Shown: positions 23,182 to 30,867 of the stretch, piece by piece
Numbering within the stretch: the stretch's first letter is position 1
Layout: every line of letters starts with the position of its first letter
Source: Methylovulum sp.
GTDB taxonomy: Bacteria; Pseudomonadota; Gammaproteobacteria; Methylococcales; Methylomonadaceae
Length of the DNA: 32,055 nucleotides
Reading direction: 5' to 3'
Assembly (NCBI GenBank): GCA_016919605.1
Contig: JACXTQ010000254.1
Coordinates: forward strand, 1-32,055
Translations under genes and position numbers: made by a program
The notes under the pieces: model-generated
What the model was told of the DNA's origin: nothing
Seen by the model: only the letters and a program-made list of their open reading frames with translations
Database searches by the model: none

Positions 23182-24936
23182 ATGCACAACACATCAAAAA
23201 CCAACGGCGAAATTTACCGGCGGCTGCTCACTTATATCAAACCTCATCGGCGGTTGTTTATCATCAGCATTTTCGGTTTCCTGATTTACTCCAGCACCCA
23301 GCCTTTATTTGCCAGTCTCATCCAGCAAATTATTGATACCTTGCAAGCCAAATCACGCGAGAAAATGTATTATTTGCCATTGTTTTTCAGTGGCTTGGTT
23401 GTTATGCGCGGTATCGGCAATTATCTGGGCAACTACTTTCTGGCCAAGGTGTCGCTGAATGTGATCCATACCTTACGTTGCGAGATTTTTGATAAATATA
23501 CGCAGTTGCCGACCACCTATTTTGACGACAATAATAGCGGTTATATGATTTCCAGAATCACCCATAATGTCGGGCAAGTGGCGCAGGCCACCACCGATGC
23601 GGTGCGTAAGGTAGTGCAGGAAGGCTTGACCGCATTAGGTTTGCTGATTTACCTTTTCTATGTTAATTGGCTGTTATCATTGGTTTTTTTGGTGGTAGCA
23701 CCGATTATTGCCTTGCTGGTCAATTATGTCAGCAAGCGTTTGCGGATGTTAAGCCAGCGTATCCAAGATTCAATAGGCGACATGACCCACATCACCTCGG
23801 AATTGGTCAACGGTCATCGTATCGTTCGCAGTTACGGTGGGGAAGCCTATGAGCAACGGCGATTTTTGGACAGCAGCCTGTATAACCGCCGCCAATCGCT
23901 GAAAGCCACCACCACTGGCGCGATACACAATCAAGCCATGCAGTTGGTGATTGCCATCGCCTTGGCGTTTTTAATGTATATGGCTTTGTTTTTCATGGAG
24001 CAATCCAGTGTTGGTTCGTTTGTCGCTTATTTGACTGCCGCTTTTTTGTTGCCCAGGCCGTTTCGGCAATTAAGCGATGCCAACAGCGACATCCAACGCG
24101 GCATTGTCGCGGCCAATTCCCTGTTTGAAATATTGGATGCCGAAAGCGAGCCTGACGGCGGCAGTTATCGAAGTCAGCAATGCCAAGGGGCCTTGGAGTT
24201 TAAAAACCTGACTTTCCAATACGCAGGCGCTAGTGAGCCGGCGCTGATAGACATCAATTTTAAGGCCGAGCCAGGGCAAACTATTGCTTTGGTGGGCGCA
24301 TCCGGCGGCGGAAAAAGCACCTTGGTGAACTTGGTGTCACGGTTTTATCCTTACCATAGCGGACAGATTTTACTGGATGGCGTGGACATTAATGACTACA
24401 AATTGGCCAATTTGCGTCAGCATATCGCTTTGGTGAACCAGCAAGTGATTTTATTTAATGACACCATTGCCAATAATATCGCTTATGGCGCGTTGGCTGG
24501 AGCCAGCCGTAGTGCAATAGAGCGAGCCGCCACCGATGCTTATACGATGGAGTTTGTCGGTAAGCTCGAACATGGTTTAGATACTCAGATCGGTGAAAAT
24601 GGCGTGAAATTGTCAGGTGGACAGCGCCAGCGTTTGGCCTTGGCCCGTGCCTTGTTAAAGGACGCGCCCATTTTGATACTGGATGAAGCCACCTCGGCGC
24701 TGGACACCGAGTCCGAGCGCTATATTCAGGCCGCTTTGCAAAAGGTCATGGGCAACCGCACGACCTTGGTCATTGCCCACCGCTTGTCAACGATTGAAAA
24801 TGCCGATGTCATTTTGGTTATGGAGCGGGGGCGTATTGTCGAGCGCGGTTCGCATAGCGAATTGTTGACAAAAAACGGTGCTTATGCTCGCTTGCATTCG
24901 ATGCAGTTTAAGGAGCAAGAACCAGCGGTGGCGTGA
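23182..24936 (+). CDS. msbA: Lipid A export ATP-binding/permease protein MsbA
   Basis: MsbA flips core-lipid A across the inner membrane. The 584 residues fit the family (582 in E. coli). An N-terminal six-helix ABC exporter domain (about 20-320) includes FDDNNSGYMISRITHNVGQV and VNGHRIVRSYGGEAYE. The ATPase domain has Walker A GASGGGKSTL (about 371-380), signature LSGGQRQR (about 477-484), Walker B ILILDEATSALD (about 496-507) and the switch IAHRLSTIE. Its place after the O-antigen ligase fits LPS assembly. The next gene begins at or just after its stop. A 289-base leader with three inverted repeats precedes it. Confidence 0.94.
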   Translation: MHNTSKTNGEIYRRLLTYIKPHRRLFIISIFGFLIYSSTQPLFASLIQQIIDTLQAKSREKMYYLPLFFSGLVVMRGIGNYLGNYFLAKVSLNVIHTLRCEIFDKYTQLPTTYFDDNNSGYMISRITHNVGQVAQATTDAVRKVVQEGLTALGLLIYLFYVNWLLSLVFLVVAPIIALLVNYVSKRLRMLSQRIQDSIGDMTHITSELVNGHRIVRSYGGEAYEQRRFLDSSLYNRRQSLKATTTGAIHNQAMQLVIAIALAFLMYMALFFMEQSSVGSFVAYLTAAFLLPRPFRQLSDANSDIQRGIVAANSLFEILDAESEPDGGSYRSQQCQGALEFKNLTFQYAGASEPALIDINFKAEPGQTIALVGASGGGKSTLVNLVSRFYPYHSGQILLDGVDINDYKLANLRQHIALVNQQVILFNDTIANNIAYGALAGASRSAIERAATDAYTMEFVGKLEHGLDTQIGENGVKLSGGQRQRLALARALLKDAPILILDEATSALDTESERYIQAALQKVMGNRTTLVIAHRLSTIENADVILVMERGRIVERGSHSELLTKNGAYARLHSMQFKEQEPAVA

Positions 24937-24974
24937 TATTTTCAATAAAGTTGAGTAGCGCTGCATCCAATAAC

Positions 24975-25002
24975 CGATCCTCTGCGTATACAAGGTTAAT
25001 GA
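24975..25002 (+). promoter_or_regulatory. Possible ECF-type promoter before the sigma factor gene
   Basis: CGATCC (24975-24980) and TAATGA (24997-25002) are spaced 16 bases apart. This loosely resembles the TGATCC/TAA-type promoters of ChrR-linked ECF sigma factors, as known from Rhodobacter RpoE. If real it would give self-activation and would require a translation start at 25008 or 25044. Confidence 0.22.
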
Positions 25003-25007
25003 TACTA

Positions 25008-25682
25008 ATGAACGGAACTTCCGGCACTGACAGAGATGACCTGATGGATACTTACCTTGCCGATAGTCAAGAGCATAAAGCTATCGGTGTCGCCGCCTTT
25101 GCCTTATGTTCTGGGTTATCCATGCCTGATGAGCCGCATTTGCAGGCATTAATCGAGCGTATTATCGACCAAGACCAACGGGCTTTTGCCGCCTTGTATG
25201 AGCAGCTTTTGGAACGTGTGTACGGTTTGGCTCTAAGGATTACTCGCCATGCCCCACTGGCCGAAGAAGTTACCGAAGATGTGTTTTGGCAAGTCTGGCG
25301 GCAAGCCCCGCGTTTTGATGCCCGGCGTGGCAGTGTGGTGGCTTGGGTCATGACTATTGCCCGTAGCCGTGCCTTGGACGCGCTACGGCGCTCGGACATG
25401 GGGGGCGAAGAGGTCGCTGATGACGCGGCGGCCACGGTTTTTTTGGCGGGAGGTAATCCCCAAGATTTGCTTGCGGCGGTTGAAGAAAATAGCTGCATTC
25501 ACGCGGCTTTGCAGCAGTTGGCACCCTTGCCTAGGCAATTGGTGGCATTGGCTTTTTTTCGCGGCTTAAGCCATGATGAAATTGCTCTGCACATGGATTT
25601 GCCGCTAGGTACGGTAAAGTCGCATATCCGCCGAGCCCTCTTGAGCCTTAAACAAACACTGGCAGTAACTGCCGACTATTGA
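25008..25682 (+). CDS. ECF RNA polymerase sigma factor (RpoE/SigK-like)
   Basis: An extracytoplasmic-function sigma factor that directs RNA polymerase to stress genes. From the ATG at 25008 it has 224 residues. The sigma-2 domain shows DQDQRAFAALYEQLLERVYGL then EEVTEDVFWQVWRQ and WVMTIARSRALDALRRSD. The sigma-4 domain shows LPRQLVALAFFRGLSHDEIA followed by LPLGTVKSHIRRALLSLK. The start is uncertain: a GTG at 24933 overlaps msbA, and ATGs lie at 25008 and 25044. A cupin protein of the ChrR anti-sigma type follows after about ten bases, which is the standard partner arrangement for singlet-oxygen or peroxide response systems. Confidence 0.88.
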   Translation: MNGTSGTDRDDLMDTYLADSQEHKAIGVAAFALCSGLSMPDEPHLQALIERIIDQDQRAFAALYEQLLERVYGLALRITRHAPLAEEVTEDVFWQVWRQAPRFDARRGSVVAWVMTIARSRALDALRRSDMGGEEVADDAAATVFLAGGNPQDLLAAVEENSCIHAALQQLAPLPRQLVALAFFRGLSHDEIALHMDLPLGTVKSHIRRALLSLKQTLAVTADY

Positions 25683-25692
25683 CCGTAATGAT

Positions 25693-26529
25693 ATGACTAG
25701 TAAAACAGATTCCTTAGAACCTATCGGCAACGCATCGGCAACCACCGATTTGGCCACTTTGCTGGCCGGACACATTGTACCGGTATCGCCACCGCCAAGT
25801 ATTCGGCAGAGTTTGACCCACCGCTTACAGGGGCGCATTGCACGAAGTGCCGATGAGCATAGCCGCCTATTGACGGTCAGGGCCAAAAATGGCGCATGGC
25901 AAACGCTTAAGCCCGGTATTCGCTTTAAGATGTTGTGGCTGGGCGACCAGGGCAATTCAGTGCTAATTGACTTTGCTCCAGGCGCACAATTGCCTGAGCA
26001 TCGGCACAATTGGTTGGAAGAAGGTATTGTCTTAAGCGGTGGCTTGCAAGTGGGTGATTTGCAATTGGGCGTGTTGGATTACCATCTTGCGCCTGCAGGT
26101 AGCCGTCATCAGCGTATTCAATCTCGGCAAGGGGCGTTGGCCTATTTGCGCGGCACTTCGCTGGGCTATCCGCCCGGTGTCACCCGTGAAATGTTAGGCG
26201 GCTTATTGCCTTTTGGGGAGGGATTTACTAGCACGGTGTTTGCCAATGATGATCTCGGTTGGCATTCTATCGGAGTGGGGGTGTCCAGAAAAATCCTTTA
26301 TGCCGACAGTGTATTGTCATCGGCTTTGATCCGTTTGCAGCCAGGGGCGAGCGTGGGTTTGCACACCCATTCCCAGCATGAAGAATGTATGATGCTCAAT
26401 GGCGAATTATTTTTGGGTGATATGTTGTTGCGTGAAGGCGATTATCAATTGGCACCGGTCGGAACGGCGCACGGTGAGGCTTATAGTGATGTGGGGGCTT
26501 TACTGTTTCGGCGTGGGTCAGTGGATTGA
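25693..26529 (+). CDS. ChrR-like double-cupin anti-sigma factor
   Basis: The 278-residue protein has two cupin folds. The first has HRHNWLEE with His103, His105 and Glu109/110, and LAPAGSRHQ with His139. The second has HTHSQHEECMMLNGELFLGD with His224, His226 and Glu230/231, and APVGTAHGEA with His260. The N-terminal stretch (about 20-50, LATLLAGHIVPVSPPP) resembles the sigma-binding helical part of ChrR. The Zn-binding His/Cys motif of ChrR (HxxxCxxC) is absent: no Cys occurs before residue 232. It forms an operon with the ECF sigma factor. It may hold the sigma factor inactive until a signal reaches the cupins; the missing zinc site makes release by a different route likely. Confidence 0.8.
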   Translation: MTSKTDSLEPIGNASATTDLATLLAGHIVPVSPPPSIRQSLTHRLQGRIARSADEHSRLLTVRAKNGAWQTLKPGIRFKMLWLGDQGNSVLIDFAPGAQLPEHRHNWLEEGIVLSGGLQVGDLQLGVLDYHLAPAGSRHQRIQSRQGALAYLRGTSLGYPPGVTREMLGGLLPFGEGFTSTVFANDDLGWHSIGVGVSRKILYADSVLSSALIRLQPGASVGLHTHSQHEECMMLNGELFLGDMLLREGDYQLAPVGTAHGEAYSDVGALLFRRGSVD

Positions 26530-26679
26530 AGGCAGTATTTTAAGCGGCAAGTCGGGCTGGCGTTATGGTGATGAGTCCGCCGGTTTCTTTGGCGCTTAAG
26601 CGATATTCGCCGCGAAACCGCCAACATTACGCTAAACTATGCGCCCTAACATATTAAATCTACCCTTCGGAACCTTATC

Positions 26680-28272
26680 TTGATCTCTACAGCCAACATA
26701 ACCATGCAATTTGGGGCAAAGCCCTTGTTTGAAAACGTCTCCGTAAAATTTGGCGACGGCAACCGTTACGGCCTGATTGGTGCGAACGGCTGCGGCAAAT
26801 CCACGTTTATGAAAATTCTCAGCGGTGATTTGGAGCCTTCGGCGGGCAACGTCAGCGTTACGCCTAACGAGAGGCTGGGTAACTTACGCCAAGACCAATT
26901 CGCCTTTGAAGATTATAGTGTTATCGATACGGTCATTATGGGGCACAAAGAGCTTTGGCAGGTCAAGCAAGAGCGTGACCGCATTTATGCCTTACCGGAA
27001 ATGAGCGAAGCGGAAGGGATGCAAGTGGCCGAGTTAGAAGTCGAGTTTGCCGAAATGGACGGCTATACCGCTGAATCCCGTGCCGGTGAAATTTTATTGG
27101 GTCTGGATATTCCTTTGGATCAGCATTATGGCCTGATGAGCGCGGTCGCTCCCGGTTGGAAGCTGCGGGTGCTGTTGGCGCAAGCCCTATTCGCTAACCC
27201 TGACATCATGTTATTGGATGAGCCGACCAACAACTTGGACATCAACACCATCAGATGGCTGGAAAACGTCCTTAATGATCGCGATTGCACCATGATTATT
27301 ATCTCGCATGACCGCCATTTTTTGAACAGTGTCTGCACCCACATGGCGGATATGGATTATGGCGAACTGCGCGTTTATCCTGGCAATTATGATGATTATA
27401 TGCTGGCCGTCACCGAAGTGCGCGAACGTTTGTTGGCGGGCAACGCCAAGAAAAAAGCCCAGATTGCCGAATTGCAGACCTTCGTGAGCCGTTTTTCCGC
27501 CAATGCTTCAAAGGCCAAGCAAGCCACTTCGCGGGCTAAACAATTAGAGAAAATCAAGCTTGATGAAGTTAAGCCATCCAGCCGCGTCAACCCTTTTATC
27601 CGCTTTGACCAAACCAAAAAGTTACACCGCTTGGCTTTGGAGGTTGAAGGGCTGAGCAAAGGTTACGGAAACGGGCCATTGTTCCAAAACCTCAATCTGA
27701 TGGTCGCCGTTGGTGAGCGTATCGCAGTGATAGGCCCTAACGGTATTGGGAAGTCCACGTTATTGAAAACGCTAGTCGGTGAATTGGCTCCTGACGTGGG
27801 CGTAGTCAAATGGTCGGAAAACTCGGAAGTCGGCTATTTTGCCCAAGACCACGCCGAAGATTTTGCCGAACCGATCACCTTGATTGAATGGATGGGGCAA
27901 TGGCGCAAAGATTCCGATGATGACCAAGCCATCCGTGGCACCCTAGGGCGATTGCTGTTTTCCCAAGACGACATAAATAAAAACGTACAAGTGCTGTCGG
28001 GAGGGGAAAAAGGGCGGATGTTGTTCGGTAAGCTGATCCTGCAAAAAAACAATATCATGGTAATGGACGAACCAACCAATCATTTGGATATGGAATCCAT
28101 TGAATCGTTAAACAGCGCTCTGGAAAACTACCCCGGCACTTTGATTTTTGTCAGTCATGATCGGGAATTCGTTTCTTCGTTGGCGACTCGTATCATCGAG
28201 CTGACTTCCCACGGTATCGTTGATTTTAATGGTAGCTATGATGATTATTTGAACAGCCAAGCGGTCAGCTAA
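26680..28272 (+). CDS. ybiT: ABC-F family ATPase, YbiT type
   Basis: ABC-F proteins are cytosolic twin-ATPase factors that act at the ribosome E site. The 530 residues contain Walker [10 protein letters not shown] (about 33-41) and GPNGIGKST (about 353-361). The first signature is the divergent [15 protein letters not shown] and the second [14 protein letters not shown], both typical of Ybi[11 protein letters not shown] and [10 protein letters not shown] are the Walker B motifs; a charged linker around 240-310 joins the halves. The start is TTG at 26680, preceded by CGGAA; the first residues align with YbiT, so the unusual start is likely real. The function of YbiT is not settled; it is probably a translation factor. 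Confidence 0.92.
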   Translation: MISTANITMQFGAKPLFENVSVKFGDGNRYGLIGANGCGKSTFMKILSGDLEPSAGNVSVTPNERLGNLRQDQFAFEDYSVIDTVIMGHKELWQVKQERDRIYALPEMSEAEGMQVAELEVEFAEMDGYTAESRAGEILLGLDIPLDQHYGLMSAVAPGWKLRVLLAQALFANPDIMLLDEPTNNLDINTIRWLENVLNDRDCTMIIISHDRHFLNSVCTHMADMDYGELRVYPGNYDDYMLAVTEVRERLLAGNAKKKAQIAELQTFVSRFSANASKAKQATSRAKQLEKIKLDEVKPSSRVNPFIRFDQTKKLHRLALEVEGLSKGYGNGPLFQNLNLMVAVGERIAVIGPNGIGKSTLLKTLVGELAPDVGVVKWSENSEVGYFAQDHAEDFAEPITLIEWMGQWRKDSDDDQAIRGTLGRLLFSQDDINKNVQVLSGGEKGRMLFGKLILQKNNIMVMDEPTNHLDMESIESLNSALENYPGTLIFVSHDREFVSSLATRIIELTSHGIVDFNGSYDDYLNSQAVS

Positions 28273-28305
28273 GGGCTGGGTGAGTGGCTCTCGCCATAAA
28301 AATGG

Positions 28306-28347
28306 GCCCTTACATACTGACGGCTTATTGTCGTCACGTGTAAGGGC
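28306..28347. terminator. Strong stem-loop between convergent genes
   Basis: GCCCTTACA and TGTAAGGGC form a perfect nine-base stem, with an inner TGACG/CGTCA stem. It lies 34 bases after the ABC-F stop and 64 past the stop of the leftward gene at 28412. On the minus strand CATTTTTAT follows the stem, so it suits termination in that direction and may serve both genes. Confidence 0.6.
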
Positions 28348-28411
28348 TAACCTATCGGGCTTATTGCCATGCCAATTTATGCGCCTAAGCCATTTCCTAT
28401 TGTATCAATCC

Positions 28412-28861
28412 TTAAATGTTTTCAAGGCCGGACAGGCCGTCAACTGTCCAGTTTTTAAGGTCTTCGACACCCTCTTGATCATCGCCATTTTTATAGGTGA
28501 TCCGGCACGCATACTTGTGAGTGTTGGTTTTCGTCGGGTCGCTGCTGGTGGTGATTTCGGCGTTAATCACATATTGGTAGTTGCCAAGGCTCCAGGCATT
28601 GATCGGTTTGCCGGGGAACGTGACGGTGATATTCGATGCCAACTTCGATTTGATGTATTGGTTGCAGTTGTTAAACGCCAGTTCGGTTAAGTGCGTGGAA
28701 ATAGGCAACTGGCTGGCCTTGTCGTTACTGTCGACCAAAAACAGGTCAGATTTGATGACTTCATAGACCAGCGGCATGACCACTTTTTGCTGAGTGAAGA
28801 ACAATGCGCAAAGGCCGATAATCAATACAAAGGCTGGGTGCTTTTTGAGGAAGGTTTTCAT
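28412..28861 (-). CDS. Unknown protein with N-terminal membrane anchor
   Basis: I do not recognise this 149-residue protein. A basic start (MKTFLKKHP) and a hydrophobic stretch (about 11-33) look like a signal anchor or uncleaved signal peptide, and the rest appears soluble and would face the periplasm. Two Cys, in FNNCNQYIKSK and HKYACRITYK, could form a disulfide. Strand-rich segments YQYVINAEITTSS and KYACRITYKN suggest a small beta sheet. The gene points away from pmoC, with a 290-base gap between, and ends near a strong terminator-like stem-loop. Overlapping plus-strand frames look like shadows. Codon use is ordinary. No function can be assigned. Confidence 0.6.
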   Translation of the reverse strand: MKTFLKKHPAFVLIIGLCALFFTQQKVVMPLVYEVIKSDLFLVDSNDKASQLPISTHLTELAFNNCNQYIKSKLASNITVTFPGKPINAWSLGNYQYVINAEITTSSDPTKTNTHKYACRITYKNGDDQEGVEDLKNWTVDGLSGLENI

Positions 28862-29151
28862 AAAATTAGATTTTCTTAAGGCAATATAGATTTAGAGTTA
28901 TTTAAAGAATTTTAACAGACATCAATATCTTAAGAGTATGTATATTTTTAGCAAATATAAATTATCACGCCCCATCTTATTTTCTGGAATGATTGGGCTT
29001 GACAAGGTTAACCGAACTGGTAGACTGATTACTCACCAAATAGAGTTGGTGTCTTTCTTAATAGTAGCACTAGTGAGAATGGGCAAAAGGGAATTGTTAC
29101 TATCGATAATCAGATAATATCTGAGAGTTTAATAATTTTTAGGAGATAGAA
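28862..29151 (+). promoter_or_regulatory. pmoC upstream regulatory region with sigma70 promoter
   Basis: The 290 bases are AT-rich. A promoter is visible: TTGACA (28999-29004), 16 bases, then TAGACT (29021-29026). This agrees with the sigma70 promoters known upstream of pmoC in other type I methanotrophs. The transcript would have a leader of about 120 bases. The leader ends with AGGAGATAGA before the pmoC ATG, a strong ribosome binding site. No other protein-coding frame is convincing. The leader could hold copper-responsive or RNA-stability elements, which I cannot identify. Confidence 0.65.
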
Positions 29152-29904
29152 ATGGCAGCTACAACTGAATCAGTGAAAGCTGATGCTGCGGAAGCACCGC
29201 TGTTAAATAAAAAAAATATGTATCTAGGAGCCCTAGTTTACATAGTTTTCTACGGTTGGGTTCGTTGGTATGAAGGTGTCTACGGCTGGTCAGCTGGTCT
29301 GGATTCATTCGCACCTGAATTCGAAACATACTGGATGAACTTCCTGTACATCGAATTCGTTTTGGAAGTTTCTACTGCAGGTATCCTGTGGGGTTACATC
29401 TGGAAAACTCGTGACCGTAAAGTTATGTCAATCACTCCAAGAGAAGAATTGAGAAGACATTTTACTCATTGGGTTTGGTTGGTAATGTACGGCATCGCTA
29501 TCTACTACGGTGCTAGCTACTTTACAGAGCAAGATGGTACTTGGCATCAAACTATCGTTCGTGACACTGACTTCACTCCAAGTCACATCATCGAATTCTA
29601 CTTGAGCTACCCTATCTACATCATCACTGGTGGTGCAGCTTTCTTGTATGCTAAAACCAGATTGCCAGCTTACCAACAAGGTTTGTCTCTGCAATACTTG
29701 GTATCAGTAGTTGGTCCTTTCATGATTCTGCCTAACGTAGGCTTGAACGAATGGGGTCACACTTTCTGGTTCATGGAAGAATTGTTTGTTGCTCCTTTAC
29801 ACTACGGCTTCGTATTCTTCGGATGGGCTGCTCTGGGTGTAATGGGCGTTGTAAACACAGAAGTTGCTTCAATTGCTAAGCTTCTGAAAAAAGATCTGGC
29901 TTAA
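29152..29904 (+). CDS. pmoC: Particulate methane monooxygenase subunit C
   Basis: PmoC is a membrane subunit of the copper enzyme that oxidises methane to methanol in intracytoplasmic membranes. The 250 residues form about six helices. The copper ligands match those of Methylococcus PmoC: Asp128 and His132 in QDGTWHQT, and His145 in TDFTPSHIIEF (Asp156, His160 and His173 in Methylococcus numbering). The segment NVGLNEWGHTFW carries the Asn implicated in the second site. A strong ribosome binding site, AGGAGATAGA, precedes the ATG. It is the first gene of the operon. Codons are AT-rich compared with upstream housekeeping genes, as expected for a very highly expressed gene. Confidence 0.98.
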   Translation: MAATTESVKADAAEAPLLNKKNMYLGALVYIVFYGWVRWYEGVYGWSAGLDSFAPEFETYWMNFLYIEFVLEVSTAGILWGYIWKTRDRKVMSITPREELRRHFTHWVWLVMYGIAIYYGASYFTEQDGTWHQTIVRDTDFTPSHIIEFYLSYPIYIITGGAAFLYAKTRLPAYQQGLSLQYLVSVVGPFMILPNVGLNEWGHTFWFMEELFVAPLHYGFVFFGWAALGVMGVVNTEVASIAKLLKKDLA

Positions 29905-29945
29905 TCCGATCTCAAAAAAAGTAAACCAACTATCTCCTAAATGAT

Positions 29946-29979
29946 CGCCGCCTCCTTTAAAAAATTAAATAAGGTGGCG
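29946..29979 (+). promoter_or_regulatory. Imperfect stem-loop between pmoC and pmoA
   Basis: CGCCGCCTCCTT and AAGGTGGCG form an imperfect GC-rich stem with an AT-rich loop of about 13 bases. It lies 42 bases after the pmoC stop, with no T-run. It may be an RNA processing or stabilising element that allows pmoC and pmoA to be expressed at different levels. pmoA has its own strong site, AGGAGGTAAGCTA. Confidence 0.45.
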
Positions 29980-30035
29980 AGAATGGGCGGATGGTATTTA
30001 TAAAAATAATTTAAATCCTTTTAGGAGGTAAGCTA

Positions 30036-30779
30036 ATGAGCGCATCTCAATCAGCTGTACGTTCACGCGCTGAAGCGGTAAAAGCTTCACGTACGTTCGA
30101 TTGGCTAATCTGTTTTACATTGTTCTTCGTGGTTCTTGGTGGTTATCACATTCACTATATGTTGACTGGTGGTGACTGGGATTTCTGGACTGACTGGAAA
30201 GACAGACGTCTGTGGGTTACTGTAGCCCCTATCGTTTCAATCACTTTCCCAGCGGCTGTACAAGCTATGTTGTGGTGGCGTTACCGTTTGCCTTTCGGTG
30301 CTGTTCTTTGCATCTTGGGCTTGTTGTTAGGTGAGTGGATCAACAGATACTTGAACTTCTGGGGCTGGACATATTTCCCAGTTAACTTCGTATTCCCTTC
30401 TAACTTGATGCCAGGCGCTATCGTTCTTGACGTTGTTCTGATGTTGTCAGGCAGCATGACTTTGACAGCGGTTCTGGGCGGTTTGGCTTACGGTTTATTG
30501 TTCTACCCAGGCAACTGGCCAATCATTGCTCCATTACATGTTCCTGTTGAATACAACGGCATGATGATGACTTTGGCTGACTTACAAGGTTACCACTACG
30601 TAAGAACTGGTACACCTGAGTACATCAGAATGGTTGAGAAAGGTACCCTGAGAACTTTCGGTAAAGACGTTGCTCCAGTATCAGCGTTCTTCTCTGGTTT
30701 CGTAAGTATCTTAATATACTTCTTGTGGCACTTCTTTGGTCAATGGTTCAACAAGACTGATTTCGTTAAATCTTCTTAA
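30036..30779 (+). CDS. pmoA: Particulate methane monooxygenase subunit A
   Basis: PmoA is the membrane subunit commonly used as a marker for methanotrophs. The 247 residues begin MSASQSAVRSRAEAVKASRT. Characteristic patches include GGDWDFWTDWKDRRLWVT (45-62; the usual primer site), NFWGWTYFPVNFVFPSNLMP and YHYVRTGTPEYIRMVEKGTL. About seven hydrophobic helices fit the family. The start has an AGGAGGTAAG ribosome binding site. The sequence is of the type I (Methylococcales) kind, not the amoA of nitrifiers. It lies 131 bases after pmoC and 88 before pmoB in one operon. Confidence 0.98.
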   Translation: MSASQSAVRSRAEAVKASRTFDWLICFTLFFVVLGGYHIHYMLTGGDWDFWTDWKDRRLWVTVAPIVSITFPAAVQAMLWWRYRLPFGAVLCILGLLLGEWINRYLNFWGWTYFPVNFVFPSNLMPGAIVLDVVLMLSGSMTLTAVLGGLAYGLLFYPGNWPIIAPLHVPVEYNGMMMTLADLQGYHYVRTGTPEYIRMVEKGTLRTFGKDVAPVSAFFSGFVSILIYFLWHFFGQWFNKTDFVKSS

Positions 30780-30867
30780 GAACTAAAAATAATGACCTAG
30801 TGGCTAATCATATAGATAGCACTAGATACTTAACAAACTATAGATTCTCTATTATAGAGGAGGATAT

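Noticed and set aside
28280-28690. A 136-residue plus-strand frame after the ABC-F gene
   Set aside because: It overlaps the minus-strand membrane-anchored protein and the stem-loop at 28306-28347; it has no motif or ribosome binding site.
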